A DNA stretch of 64,000 bases, taken from assembly GCA_934447715.1 (NCBI GenBank), contig CAKSER010000003.1, forward strand, positions 1 through 64,000, given 5' to 3'. Positions 16,516 through 26,043 of this stretch are shown here, in pieces. Below the pieces are notes generated by a model. The model did no database searches. It had not been told where the DNA came from and worked only from the letters and a program-made list of their open reading frames with translations. Every line of letters begins with the position of its first letter. The stretch's first letter is position 1. Source of the stretch: an uncultured Eubacteriales bacterium. GTDB lineage: Bacteria; Bacillota; Clostridia; Oscillospirales; CAG-272. Made by a program: the position numbers and the translations under genes.

Positions 16516-18521
16516 CAGAAAGCTCTCCCGTTCTGCTTTTTCGAGGCGATTTTTGCAGCTTGATTTGCGCTGCCTGCAGCCTTAGATGTGCCGAACTGTT
16601 TTTTTGATCTGCCGCCGCCGGTCGAACCGGAGCCACCGGCCGGGCCGGAGCCGCCTATTGATCCGCCGGCTGAGCCGGAGCCGCCTATTGAGCCGCCGAG
16701 CTTACCCGAACCACCGGTCTTACCGGAACCGCTTGTCGTGCCGGAGCCACCGGTCGAACCGGACCCAATGGTCGCACCGCTGCCCTTTTTCTTTGCAAGC
16801 GCTTCCTTTTCCAAGCTTTTTTTCATGTAGCTTCCGTAGGGAGCCGGTCTGAACCACTTGTCGATTACGCGCGAGAACAGGCTGACTATTAAAATCGCAA
16901 GGCATACGCCGTCATATAGCGGAAGGAAGAATCGGAATACGACCGAAAGAGCGCCGCATAAAACGCCGAAAACGGTTTTTCCAAGATGAGTTTTCGGTGT
17001 CGAGCCGTATTCGGTTGCAAGAAAGACCGCGCCGAACATAAGCGAGCCTGAGAACAGCTCAAAGCCGGTGAAGGTCAGAACGAGCATATCGGATGCGATC
17101 TGGAGCTGCGGAAACAGATAAAACAGCACCGCAGAGGTCGCAATAAACGAAAGAGTCGTGTGGAAGGTGATCGTTTTGGTGCATACAAGGAAGATGAATG
17201 CGATGATTATAAGAAATGCGGAGACCTCGCCGATGCAGCCGACCCCTCCTCCGAAGAACGCCGAAAGAAGCGATCCGCCGGGATTGCTTCCGCTTTTTAA
17301 AATTGCAAGCGGAGTGTTTTCGACCGGTGTAAACGCCGGGCTGATTTCAAACGGGGAAAGCGATATCGAGGCAAGGCTTGTCATCTGCGCCGGGAACAGC
17401 GCGGAGGCGATCAGCCTTGCAAGAACTGCCGGATTTACGACATTTCTGCCGATTCCGCCGAAAAGCTGCTTTGCAAGAACGATGGAAATAAATGCACAGA
17501 ATATCGGCATCCAGAGCGGAACCGACGCAGGCATTATGCATACCGTTATAACCGCCGTGACGACAGCCGAAAGATCGGCAATTGTAATTTTCCTGCCGAA
17601 GACAAGCTGGGATGCGATCTCGAAAAGGACGCAGCTTATAACCGAGATGAAAGTAAGCGTGAGAACTCTGAGTCCGAAGGAGTAGATTCCCCAGAGAAGA
17701 ATCGGTAAAAGCGAGATCAGCACGGTCAGCATGACCGAACGGGTGTTGTCCGGAGAATGCAGATGCGGCGATTCGGTAACCTTGAGCCGCGCGGCAAACG
17801 CGTCAAGAGGCTTTCCCTGCTTCTTCTTGCCGGGCATTTTATGGTGCTTTGCATTGCCTGCTTTGCCCGATATGCCGGATTTGATTGTTTTGCCTGTATT
17901 TTCCGTTTTTTCGATCTTTCCGGATTTTTCGATTTTCCCGGCTTTCACGTCGAGACCGGCAATTTCTGCCGATCCGGCAGCTGCTGCCTTCGCCTTGGAT
18001 GATGCAGCCGATACAGCCGATGCACCGAAAGCGCCCGGGATTTCTCTTGTGTCGGCACTGCCGTCCTGCAGCTGCCCTTTTGCAAGCCTCTGCAGCTCGG
18101 ATATGCTGATCGTCTCGGTAGGAAGATCACCTAAAACGGCGCTTTCTTCGGCTGTTTCCTCGTCATCGCCGAAGAGGTTTAAGGAAAACTCGGCAAGTTC
18201 GTTGTCCATTTCCGAAAGGAACTCGGCGGTCTCTCCTTTTCCGAAGCTTTCTTTGCTGCTTTCGGTTGAGCTGTCGGGGCTCTCTTTAGGAGAGGCGGCG
18301 GAAGTGAAAGACGCGCTTTCGGAGGAAGAGCCTTCTTTTGCTGCGTTTTCCGCTGCAAAATCCGATGCTTTTTTCGATGCAAAATCCTCTGCGCCACCCG
18401 ATATATTATTTTTCAAGCTGACTGATGCGTTTTCGCTTGAGGCAGCGGCGTTTTTCTTTATGTCAAGCTCTTCCGGAGCGCGCCTTGCGTGCAGGTGGCG
18501 CTGCTTATTTTCGTTTTCCAT
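16515..18521 (-). CDS. rnfD: RnfD-like membrane subunit with long low-complexity tails
   Basis: 668 residues; RnfD is usually about 310-350. Residues 1-245 are a Ser/Ala/Glu/Lys-rich cytoplasmic extension. The RnfD core starts at LKVTESPHLHSPDNT (about 247-261) and has about 8-10 membrane helices. Residues from about 575 are a Gly/Ser-rich tail made of GGSGSAG-type repeats, then a basic end. RnfD carries covalent FMN on a Thr in an S-G-A-T-P-L site; here the equivalent reads VENTPLAIL, keeping only the Thr. Rnf complexes move electrons between ferredoxin and NAD with ion pumping. It overlaps rnfC by 17 bases upstream and rlmH downstream. rnfG, E, A and B are absent from this cluster. Confidence 0.88.
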   Translation of the reverse strand: MENENKQRHLHARRAPEELDIKKNAAASSENASVSLKNNISGGAEDFASKKASDFAAENAAKEGSSSESASFTSAASPKESPDSSTESSKESFGKGETAEFLSEMDNELAEFSLNLFGDDEETAEESAVLGDLPTETISISELQRLAKGQLQDGSADTREIPGAFGASAVSAASSKAKAAAAGSAEIAGLDVKAGKIEKSGKIEKTENTGKTIKSGISGKAGNAKHHKMPGKKKQGKPLDAFAARLKVTESPHLHSPDNTRSVMLTVLISLLPILLWGIYSFGLRVLTLTFISVISCVLFEIASQLVFGRKITIADLSAVVTAVITVCIMPASVPLWMPIFCAFISIVLAKQLFGGIGRNVVNPAVLARLIASALFPAQMTSLASISLSPFEISPAFTPVENTPLAILKSGSNPGGSLLSAFFGGGVGCIGEVSAFLIIIAFIFLVCTKTITFHTTLSFIATSAVLFYLFPQLQIASDMLVLTFTGFELFSGSLMFGAVFLATEYGSTPKTHLGKTVFGVLCGALSVVFRFFLPLYDGVCLAILIVSLFSRVIDKWFRPAPYGSYMKKSLEKEALAKKKGSGATIGSGSTGGSGTTSGSGKTGGSGKLGGSIGGSGSAGGSIGGSGPAGGSGSTGGGRSKKQFGTSKAAGSANQAAKIASKKQNGRAF

Positions 18522-20133
18522 TCGGCTTTCCTCCTTCCCTTGTCATCGATGCGTGTGCCTTATTGCCTGGGTAGCTTGCCTTATTGCCTGCGGAGCTCTC
18601 CTTGTTGCCTGCGGCGCTCACCGCCTTTTTTTTCGGATGCTCGGGACCGCCTATATGATAGAGTTTTACGCGGTCGAACATTTCGGTAAAGATATCGAGC
18701 GTTTTTTCCTTTTCCGGCTCAAGCTCGGAGGAAAAGCACTTTGCGCTTCTGATATATTTAAGCAGCGGAAGCCTTCCGGGGCAGACGAATTCGCAGCAGC
18801 CGCATTCGGTGCAGGTATCGACCGAGAAGGTCTTGCATTTTGCATATTTTCTTAGGTGCGAATACTCGGCAATATAGAGCGGCATAAGATGCATCGGGCA
18901 GACGGTAATACACCTTCCGCAGCCGATGCAGGTCGGGGGAGCCTCGTATTTGATGCTGACCGGAAGACGCGTTTTGCCTAAAACACTCTTTGAAAACAGA
19001 AGAATCGAGCTTGTCGAGCCTGTAATCGGTGTTTTCGTGTCATCCGATGCAAATCCGGAGAGCATTCCGGAAAATACGACCTTTTCCGGCGCCTTTGAAA
19101 GCCCTGAACAGAAGTCGATCGCATCGGCAGCCGAAATGCCTAAGGGAAGGATCAGATTTGCCGGCTTTTTTACGCAGTTGCCGTTTACCGTGACGATCCG
19201 CTCGGTATAGGGCATGCCGGTGATGAAGGTCGAATAGATCGCGCGGCAGGTGCCTGCGGAGACGATCATGTATCCGCTCTTGATTGCCGGAGTGTCGGTC
19301 GGAAACTCTCTTTCAAGAATCGAGTTTAAAATGAGCGATTCGCTTCCGGACGGATATTTTGCCTTGAGCTTTACGACAGAGAAAAGATTCTTCTCGGACG
19401 GCTTTATAAACGAGATCAGCGGAGATTTTGCCTCCGGCATGCTTTTTAACTGACTGTAAATATCGTAATAGTCGGAAAACTCCGAGGTCGCCGCAAGGAT
19501 CGCGCTTCGAAGGTTCAGCATTTTTAAAAGAATCTTCGCTCCGCCGATGACATATGACGGCTCGGCAATAATTGCGGCATGGTTGCTGCTGACATACGGC
19601 TCGCTTTCGGTGCAGTCGATGATCAGCTTTGTGACAAGAGGCTTGCCGTGCTCCGGAAATAGCTTTGAAAAGGACGGAAATCCGCTTTTGTCGTTCATCT
19701 GAATTCCGGCGCCCTTGATTTTTTTAAGAATCTCCTTAGGCGAAAGCTTGCTTATCGGTCTTTTTTCCGGCTTTACGCTTTCGTCGATCCGGTTTTCGCT
19801 GTCGCACCGCAGAACTATGCAGCGCGAGACCGAGCCGTCCGGAAGATTGCATACGCCGATTTTTTCGACTGTAGCCGACGCAGGAGAAAACAGACGTATG
19901 TCGTTTTCAAGATCGTCCTCCGCCTTTGAAAGTGCAGAGACAGACGAGGCGATAAGCTGACCCTTTGCCACCTTTTCACCGGGAGAAACAAGCGTATCGC
20001 ACTCGCGGTAGCCCTTTTGCGACAGAGGCAGCCTTAGGGTGTCCGGCAGGTCGACTCTTTTAATTTTCAGCTTTCGGGGAATCCCCGGCATAACCTTGCG
20101 CATTGAAATTCCGCCGTAAAATGTTTTTGCCAT
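18505..20133 (-). CDS. rnfC: RnfC-like subunit with degenerate nucleotide-binding loop
   Basis: About 542 residues from MAKTFYGGIS (ATG at 20133, after AAAGGATGG; an ATG 9 bases upstream is also possible). RnfC is the peripheral NADH/FMN and Fe-S subunit of Rnf. Two intact 4Fe-4S motifs are seen: CIGCGRCITVCP and CTECGCCEFVCP. The glycine-rich loop usually reading G-x-G-G-x-x-F-P-T is GIQMNDKSGFPSF here (about 143-155), and E-C-E-P-Y is ESEPY. So electron transfer through the clusters is possible, but NADH/FMN binding is doubtful. The C-terminal ~45 residues repeat AGNK/PGNK units. Overlaps rnfD. Confidence 0.87.
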   Translation of the reverse strand: MAKTFYGGISMRKVMPGIPRKLKIKRVDLPDTLRLPLSQKGYRECDTLVSPGEKVAKGQLIASSVSALSKAEDDLENDIRLFSPASATVEKIGVCNLPDGSVSRCIVLRCDSENRIDESVKPEKRPISKLSPKEILKKIKGAGIQMNDKSGFPSFSKLFPEHGKPLVTKLIIDCTESEPYVSSNHAAIIAEPSYVIGGAKILLKMLNLRSAILAATSEFSDYYDIYSQLKSMPEAKSPLISFIKPSEKNLFSVVKLKAKYPSGSESLILNSILEREFPTDTPAIKSGYMIVSAGTCRAIYSTFITGMPYTERIVTVNGNCVKKPANLILPLGISAADAIDFCSGLSKAPEKVVFSGMLSGFASDDTKTPITGSTSSILLFSKSVLGKTRLPVSIKYEAPPTCIGCGRCITVCPMHLMPLYIAEYSHLRKYAKCKTFSVDTCTECGCCEFVCPGRLPLLKYIRSAKCFSSELEPEKEKTLDIFTEMFDRVKLYHIGGPEHPKKKAVSAAGNKESSAGNKASYPGNKAHASMTREGGKPNGKRK

Positions 20134-20308
20134 TTGTACCATCCTTTAATAAACTGCTTTATAAGCGATGTAGAAAATATAAAAACCTATATAAACGAAA
20201 TAATCGAAAAAATCTAACTAAGCGATTGAAGCAATCGAAGCAATCGAAAATAACCGAACGGGATTTAATCCGGGTAGCTTTGCCGGAGCGTCAAGCCGGC
20301 AAAACAGC

Positions 20309-23300
20309 CTATTCTCCGCTTTTTCCTAAATCTCCGTGCTCATCCCGATCGTCGGTTTCGTCCTCTCTTGATGCACGCTTTAGGAGAATGTTTAAAATCT
20401 CAAGCGACAGTGCGCAAATGATGAGAAGAACAAGCAAACGCACGGTATCGGCATCGATCGGACGCTTTGCTTCCGATTGATTGCTTCTTGCCTTTTTCAT
20501 CTCTCTTACAAGGGCATCCAGATGAGAGGAGTCCTTTTCGGAGGAGATGATGCTTACCGTATCGACAAGCAGAGACGGCTCGCCGAGCGATGCATCAGGG
20601 GAGGAGATTAAAAGATCGATCCGGTCGACAGAGTCAAGACCGATATCCGAAAGATCTGCAAAGACCTTTGTCCAGACCCCTGCGCGGATGCTTCCGGTGT
20701 AAACCGCCGAGTCCTCCGAGTGCCGAAGGATTATCGTGAGCGTGACCTCTCTTATGCTTGACGGAAGCGAGGTCGGCTGTATCTCAAACGCTATCGCGCC
20801 GATCGATGCAAGATCAAGCGGAGAGGACATACTTCTTGTAAGCCCGAGATATTTTCCTTTGTCGACCTCCTCGAACTGTGCGGAAAGAATCGCGCTCCTG
20901 TCGGATACGCTTCCTCCGCTTAAAAGCTGACTGCAGCCAAGGAGCCCCTCAAAGCCGTCTGTCGAATCGGCAAAGGTAAAGAGGGAGGCTTTTCCCTTTT
21001 CCCTGATCGTAAGCGAAGAGCCGAGGGCCTTTTCACTTAACGACCGCCTTGTTATCTCGGCAGGAAGATTTTTAATTTTGAGTGTTTCAAGCGCGTAGCC
21101 TGCAATTTCGGAAAATGCCGAGGTGTCGATTAATGAGTAGGTATCAAGATATGAAACATCGTGCGAAACGATGAATGCAAGAACCGCGCCGAAGTCTCCT
21201 GAGCAAAGCTTTGAATAGTCGTGAACATATTCCGCCGAGTATAGCGCGTACAATTCGGTATTTGCACCGGCTTCGGGATTTTCGGTGTTCCGGGTATCCT
21301 CGGTGTCCTCAGTGTTCTCGGTATTTTCCCCACTTGCCGAAGCTGCGGAATCAGCAGCATCCTCAGCCTTCGCCCTTGCGCTGTCAAACGCTTCGAGCAG
21401 GATCAGATTTCTTGTCTTTCCGTCGTATCTGAAGGCGTTTTCACCGATGAACGAAATCAGCATTTCGATATTCGCCATCGTAATCGACTTCGCGTCGAAG
21501 GTGCTGCTAAATATATCAAACGGCGTGTCGTAAAATGAAAGCTCGTTTGGATTATCCGAGTAGGGATCGTAGGCTATTCCGTATCCGAAGTCGCCCTCGT
21601 CAAGGATCGCACAGTTAAGAGCGGAAAAAAGCGATGATGAATCAAATATTCCTGTCTGATCCGGGCTTATGCCGTTGTTCCAGTCGGAGCCGAGCGAGAT
21701 ATAGATGTCCGTATCCGGGCAGCGCAGCATTACCGCAGAACGGATTGTGTGCATCGCCGTGGAAAGCGATTTTGCAAGCTCGCCGAGAGACAGTGAGCCG
21801 CAGTTGTAGAATTTTTCGGCATTTTCGATTTTCTGACCGAGAACAAAGCCGCATGCCGAGGGGATTTCTCCCCCTGCGCAGTATTTCGAGCAGAGAAAAT
21901 CGCATGCCGCGCGCAGATAGAGAATTCCGTCTGCGGTTTCGGTATTGAGTGCATAGTATTCCGCGCCTGAATCTAAGTCTGCCTGCGGATGGATAAGATA
22001 GCGGTTGAGGCTTTCGTTGTCACTTTTCGAAACGGTCAGGGTAAGAAAGACCTGTGTGCCTGCCGCAGCATAATCGCGCAGGATTCCGTCAAGCTCGGAA
22101 ATGTAGCTTGTGTTGAAGTAGAAGCTGCGTCCGCCGTAGAAATGAATCGTTTCCGCAAAGGAGGCGGTAAAGAGCTTTTCGAGCCGGATCTGGACTGCGG
22201 AATATTTTTCTCCCTTGTCGGGGAAATTTCCCTGCTCAACCGACGAGCCCTTGATTCCGGAGATGGTCTGCAGGACTTTTGTATTCTGCGAAAGGATTCC
22301 GGGATTTGAAATGTATTTCGGTGCGCAGATCGGCACAAGAGCGCCCTTGTAATAGACCGCGACAAGATATTTTCTGAAGATCAGTTCGTTGTTTCCGGCG
22401 CACGGAAGCGTAAAGGAGAAGGTTGAGCCGTCAAGCTTGCCCTCCGCCGATGCGACCGACCTAATAGAAAGGTCAAGCGCGTCCTCAAACGGTTCGAGCA
22501 TGTAAAGATACAGCGTGCAGCCCTTGTACTCCTCGGCATATTCCGAGAAAACGCTGCCCTTTACCGAAATGCTCTGCCCGTCCGAAAGGAGCGAGCAATC
22601 GCTGATTTTTCCTGTGCCTGCAACCGACGACGGATATGAAACCGTGTCGACCGATAAAAGAAGAATGTCGGAATCAAAGGTTCCTCCGAACCGGAGCCTG
22701 AAGCCTGTGATTACATTTTCCGGAATGCGGAAGATGCAGGTGGATATAATTCCGTCCGAGACGACCTCCGCCGAAATTCCGGCAGATGCGGACATGTCCG
22801 GGCTTGTAAGAGTTGTGTAATAAAGGGTGACCGTGCGGCAGGACTGCCCTGCGAACTTCACGCGGATAGCCTTGTCGCCTCCGAGCCCTACCGAAAGGCT
22901 CTCGTCTGCCGAGGTTATAAACGGGTTTTCCCCATTTGCCGAGAGCGTAAGAGACGCATCGGACGCCGAAAGCTCCGAGCCGGATGAGGAAGCGAAGCTG
23001 CCGGAAAGATAGTACATCGAATAAAGCGCGTTTTCGGACGAGCAGCCGCCGATGCAGTCGACAGCATACGAAAATCCACCGCCAGCGGTGCCGCCGGCCG
23101 AGCCGGAGCCGCCTGTTGACCCGTTGGTCGTACCGGAGCTGCCGGCTGAGCCGGACCCACCTGTTGATCCTCCCGTGCTTTCGGAAGAGGAAGCGGTTCT
23201 TGTAACCCCGATTTCTATGCTGCGTATATCCGAAAGCTTCTCTGCCTCCTCGGAAATGTCGAAAAACAGCATGCACCATCTGCCAGGCATAACGGATTTG

Positions 23301-23887
23301 CTTCCCTTAAAGCTGTTTCTTCCGGAAAGAATTGTCAGGTTTACCGTGTAGGTATAGTCAAGGCCGATTTCCTCCTCCTTTACGGCAAGCGCAAGGCTGA
23401 GGTATTTCGCTTCGGAAAGATCGATATTTGTGCCCGGCTCATAGACAAGTTTAAGCTCTGTGCCGTCGGTGTATTCGCTGCAGTTTGCAACGATTGCCTT
23501 TTCTCCGGCAAAGGGAGAGCGCGGCTCAAAGCCGAGGCTGCCGCTTGCCGAAAAGGATACGTCGCCGCCGTAGGAAAATGCGCTCCAGCCTGCCGGAACC
23601 TCTAAAGGATTGCTGTAGACATCCTGAAGCGACTGTGCAATGTCTCTGTTCGGCGATGTGACAACCGATCTGTCGTTTTCGAGCAGCAACTTGAAAAGCT
23701 CCCTGTCGGTGTCCGGGATTCCGGGATTTGATGTGTCCCCAGTCCCGTCAGCCCCCTCCTCTGCAAATACCTCAAAGGAGGCGGAAAGCGAGGAGAAAAG
23801 AAGAATAAGCGACAAAAGGAGCGTAAGCAAGCGTAATCTCACGGTTTTTTTCTGATATTCGGTTTTGTATTCTGCCGGATTTTTCAT
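20309..23887 (-). CDS. Large secreted, membrane-anchored DUF5722-like protein
   Basis: About 1192 residues from MKNPAEYK (ATG at 23887 after AAAGGAG). A signal peptide is followed by beta-rich carbohydrate-binding-like regions. A Gly-Ser repeat linker lies near 237-275. A middle region of about 330 residues resembles DUF5722, a TIM-barrel glycosidase-like domain: FYGGRSFYFNTSYISELDGIL, RYLIHPQADL, FVLGQKIENAEKFYNCG, DIYISLGSDWN, IAYDPYSDNP. It is interrupted by an Asn/Thr/Glu repeat (about 870-895). Near the end are a membrane helix (VRLLVLLIICALSLEIL) and a charged tail. Likely a cell-surface carbohydrate-active or binding protein; the catalytic residues are not known to me. It is upstream of rnfC. 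Confidence 0.75.
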   Translation of the reverse strand: MKNPAEYKTEYQKKTVRLRLLTLLLSLILLFSSLSASFEVFAEEGADGTGDTSNPGIPDTDRELFKLLLENDRSVVTSPNRDIAQSLQDVYSNPLEVPAGWSAFSYGGDVSFSASGSLGFEPRSPFAGEKAIVANCSEYTDGTELKLVYEPGTNIDLSEAKYLSLALAVKEEEIGLDYTYTVNLTILSGRNSFKGSKSVMPGRWCMLFFDISEEAEKLSDIRSIEIGVTRTASSSESTGGSTGGSGSAGSSGTTNGSTGGSGSAGGTAGGGFSYAVDCIGGCSSENALYSMYYLSGSFASSSGSELSASDASLTLSANGENPFITSADESLSVGLGGDKAIRVKFAGQSCRTVTLYYTTLTSPDMSASAGISAEVVSDGIISTCIFRIPENVITGFRLRFGGTFDSDILLLSVDTVSYPSSVAGTGKISDCSLLSDGQSISVKGSVFSEYAEEYKGCTLYLYMLEPFEDALDLSIRSVASAEGKLDGSTFSFTLPCAGNNELIFRKYLVAVYYKGALVPICAPKYISNPGILSQNTKVLQTISGIKGSSVEQGNFPDKGEKYSAVQIRLEKLFTASFAETIHFYGGRSFYFNTSYISELDGILRDYAAAGTQVFLTLTVSKSDNESLNRYLIHPQADLDSGAEYYALNTETADGILYLRAACDFLCSKYCAGGEIPSACGFVLGQKIENAEKFYNCGSLSLGELAKSLSTAMHTIRSAVMLRCPDTDIYISLGSDWNNGISPDQTGIFDSSSLFSALNCAILDEGDFGYGIAYDPYSDNPNELSFYDTPFDIFSSTFDAKSITMANIEMLISFIGENAFRYDGKTRNLILLEAFDSARAKAEDAADSAASASGENTENTEDTEDTRNTENPEAGANTELYALYSAEYVHDYSKLCSGDFGAVLAFIVSHDVSYLDTYSLIDTSAFSEIAGYALETLKIKNLPAEITRRSLSEKALGSSLTIREKGKASLFTFADSTDGFEGLLGCSQLLSGGSVSDRSAILSAQFEEVDKGKYLGLTRSMSSPLDLASIGAIAFEIQPTSLPSSIREVTLTIILRHSEDSAVYTGSIRAGVWTKVFADLSDIGLDSVDRIDLLISSPDASLGEPSLLVDTVSIISSEKDSSHLDALVREMKKARSNQSEAKRPIDADTVRLLVLLIICALSLEILNILLKRASREDETDDRDEHGDLGKSGE

Positions 23888-24014
23888 TGCGGCTCCTTTC
23901 GTTTGAATGTTTTTTTGAATATTTTTTGCTTTTTTAAAAACAGTATGCAGACGATCGCTAAGCAAATGCGAATCGCGTCATGCCCCGGACCCCGGGAAAA
24001 GCCCCGGAACCGCC

Positions 24015-24473
24015 CTAAAACGGAAGCATCGTTAAAACAAAGTCGATCATGACACAGAAAAGGAGAGGGATCAGATAGATAAGAAGCTTCTTCCCCTTTT
24101 CGTGCGCCCTTTTCAGCATTTCGATAAATTCGGTCTTTTCTTTTTCCGACATGCTGTCAGAAAGCTGATCCTGCGTCGGCAGCTCGAAGGAAAAGCCGCG
24201 GTTGACGATTATGAATGCGGAAATCAGAATAAGCAGCGCGGCGTAGTAGACGATAAATGCGTAATAGAACACCGGATGCTTTGATGCATTTTGGTTGCAC
24301 GCCTCAAGCGTGCCGAACATCAAAACGAAAAGCGCAAGCTCCCTTAAAGCAAGACACCAGTTTGCCTTTTTAAAGGCGTCTTTTACGTCGTCAAGTGCGC
24401 GGCGAGTTTCTGTTTTTTCGTTTTTGCCGCGTGATGCGGATTTTTTTCTTGTTTTTTTGCTTTTCCTTGCCAT
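24015..24473 (-). CDS. Hypothetical three-span membrane protein
   Basis: 152 residues, not recognised. The start is very basic (MARKSKKTRKKSASRGK). Three hydrophobic spans lie at about 41-58, 68-92 and 128-150, with a charged stretch (QDQLSDSMSEKEKTEF) before the last. It lies between the phosphoesterase-like gene and the DUF5722-like gene on the same strand. No catalytic motif was seen. Confidence 0.65.
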   Translation of the reverse strand: MARKSKKTRKKSASRGKNEKTETRRALDDVKDAFKKANWCLALRELALFVLMFGTLEACNQNASKHPVFYYAFIVYYAALLILISAFIIVNRGFSFELPTQDQLSDSMSEKEKTEFIEMLKRAHEKGKKLLIYLIPLLFCVMIDFVLTMLPF

Positions 24474-24545
24474 CGGCAGGCTCCTTTTTGCTTGTTTGCT
24501 GCTTTTTGTGTTTTTATATCGGATTTATGGTTTTACAGCTGTTTG

Positions 24546-25739
24546 TTATGTCTCTTTGTTCTGCCGCGTGCCGCTCTTGGCGGATAAAATCAGCCTGTGC
24601 GCAAGAGCCGCTTTTCTTCTTTCAGCTTCGCTTTTTGAATTAAGAGCGTCCGAAATCGTTTTAAATCCGGATTTTTCCGGCAGCGTCCGATCTCTTATCT
24701 CTGTGTAAAGCAGTATGTCCGAAAGATCCTTTTCATATCTTTCAGGCTCCGGAATAAGGCCGCTTTCAATGCTTCCGATAAGCGTGATCCGTAAAGCCGT
24801 GCTTCGCCCGTACTTTTTTTCTATAACATGGCTGATTATTGCTTTTCTTATCTCCTCGCCGGTTTTTGCACCCGAAATGTCGATTCTGTCATCCTCAAAA
24901 TGAATTTTCGAAAATCCGATTTTTTCGGCTTTAAAGCTTTTCTTTTTTCCCGGCTCTGCCGGCTTTTCAATGTCAAAAAGAATGCCGTACCTGCGGCCGG
25001 TCTGAAAAAATCCCCGACCGAAAAGACTGCCCGGCGCCCCATAATGCGCCTCGCCGATGCTTCCTATGCCGTCTGTGCCGCTCACGCCGTCCATGCCGCT
25101 AACACCGCCCGAACTGCCCGGGATGTTTATTTTGCCCATGCCGCCTATACCGCCCTTGCCGTCGGAAGCTCCGATTGCGATATAATCAAATTTTCCGAGA
25201 CCTTCAAGCCTTTCGGGCTGCTCAAAAAAGGCAGACCTGCCGCCGTTCTCCTTTGCTTTCGGAGTTGCAGGACACATGAAAAGGTTGATAAAGTTCGGGT
25301 CGGGCTCCGGCAGATCGGTGTCTGCGTTTCCGTCGGATAAAGAATCGACGGCATAGCCGTAAACCCGTGTGTTAAGCTCGGGGAATTCGAAAAACGAGGG
25401 CTCGCTGCTTTTAAAGACGAACATGTTGTCCGGCAGTGGGTATGAAAGATAAAATCCGGTTTTTAAAAGCCTGTCGCTTTTCCCGGGAGATACAACTACC
25501 CGGCATGACGGACAAAGAGCTATTTCTCGCAGGATGAGCCCGGCGTGTTCGGGGGTAAGATATCTGTTGTCGAAAAGGCCTCCGGAGATCAGAAGGATGT
25601 CCACACTGCCGGAGCGCAGGAAAAGAGACAGCTCAAGAAAAGCCTTTTTAATCCCGTCTTTTACCCTCTTTGATGCGGCTTCGTCCTTTAAAGGCACCGG
25701 CGAGCCGACCATGGGCTCGGAAATATGCAGTACCCTCAT
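24546..25739 (-). CDS. SbcD/YhaO-like metallophosphoesterase fold lacking metal ligands
   Basis: About 397 residues from MRVLHISEPMVG (ATG at 25739 after AAAGGAC). It follows the calcineurin-like nuclease layout, but the metal ligands are replaced. D-L-H is EPM (8-10), G-D-x-x-D is GGLFD (53-57), G-N-H-D is GKSD (86-89), the late His motif is MCPATP and G-H-x-H is GASD (190-193). A Gly-rich insert (GGIGGMGKINIPGSSGG) lies at about 197-230. The intact version is the SbcD-like protein at 37599-38660. I infer a non-catalytic paralogue. It is divergent from rbfA and has its own consensus promoter. Confidence 0.72.
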   Translation of the reverse strand: MRVLHISEPMVGSPVPLKDEAASKRVKDGIKKAFLELSLFLRSGSVDILLISGGLFDNRYLTPEHAGLILREIALCPSCRVVVSPGKSDRLLKTGFYLSYPLPDNMFVFKSSEPSFFEFPELNTRVYGYAVDSLSDGNADTDLPEPDPNFINLFMCPATPKAKENGGRSAFFEQPERLEGLGKFDYIAIGASDGKGGIGGMGKINIPGSSGGVSGMDGVSGTDGIGSIGEAHYGAPGSLFGRGFFQTGRRYGILFDIEKPAEPGKKKSFKAEKIGFSKIHFEDDRIDISGAKTGEEIRKAIISHVIEKKYGRSTALRITLIGSIESGLIPEPERYEKDLSDILLYTEIRDRTLPEKSGFKTISDALNSKSEAERRKAALAHRLILSAKSGTRQNKET

Positions 25740-25868
25740 ATCGTCTGTCCTTTCTTTTGCTTCGGATCGGCTGCGGAATTGCCGCCTCGGGCACTGCTGC
25801 CGCCGCTCTGCCTTTTTGCAGTCATTTTGTCTGACCCTTCGTTTTGGGCACACTTACCCATCTTCTGT

Positions 25869-25897
25869 ATTATATAGTAATTCATAAATTTTTTCAA
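25869..25897 (-). promoter_or_regulatory. Sigma-A promoter of the phosphoesterase-like gene
   Basis: On the minus strand, TTGAAA (25892-25897), 17 bases, TATAAT (25869-25874), about 130 bp before the start at 25739. Confidence 0.75.
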
Positions 25898-25935
25898 CCT
25901 TTTTTTGCCGACAGATATTTAATATTTTCTTTTTT

Positions 25936-25946
25936 TGTGGTATACT
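25936..25946 (+). promoter_or_regulatory. Extended -10 promoter of rbfA-nrnA
   Basis: TGGTATACT: an extended -10 (TG then one base) with TATACT at 25941-25946, about 100 bp upstream of rbfA. The -35 region is weak (TTTAAT-like). It is divergent from the minus-strand promoter at 25869-25897. Confidence 0.5.
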
Positions 25947-26043
25947 AACAATGGAGAACTAATGAAGAGTTGCAGGCTTTTAAGACAGCCGCAGCCGGTA
26001 TAATGCAAAACGAAAACAAAAATTCCAAAAAGAGGAAGAATAT

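Noticed and set aside
17731..18855. A 374-codon plus-strand frame antisense to rnfD/rnfC
   Set aside because: It mirrors the low-complexity RnfD N-terminal region; no ribosome site or domain.
25477..25490. A sequence close to the Bacillus Noc-binding site (TTTTCCCGGGAGAT)
   Set aside because: Two mismatches to ATTTCCCGGGAAAT, inside a coding region, and only one clear candidate; likely chance.
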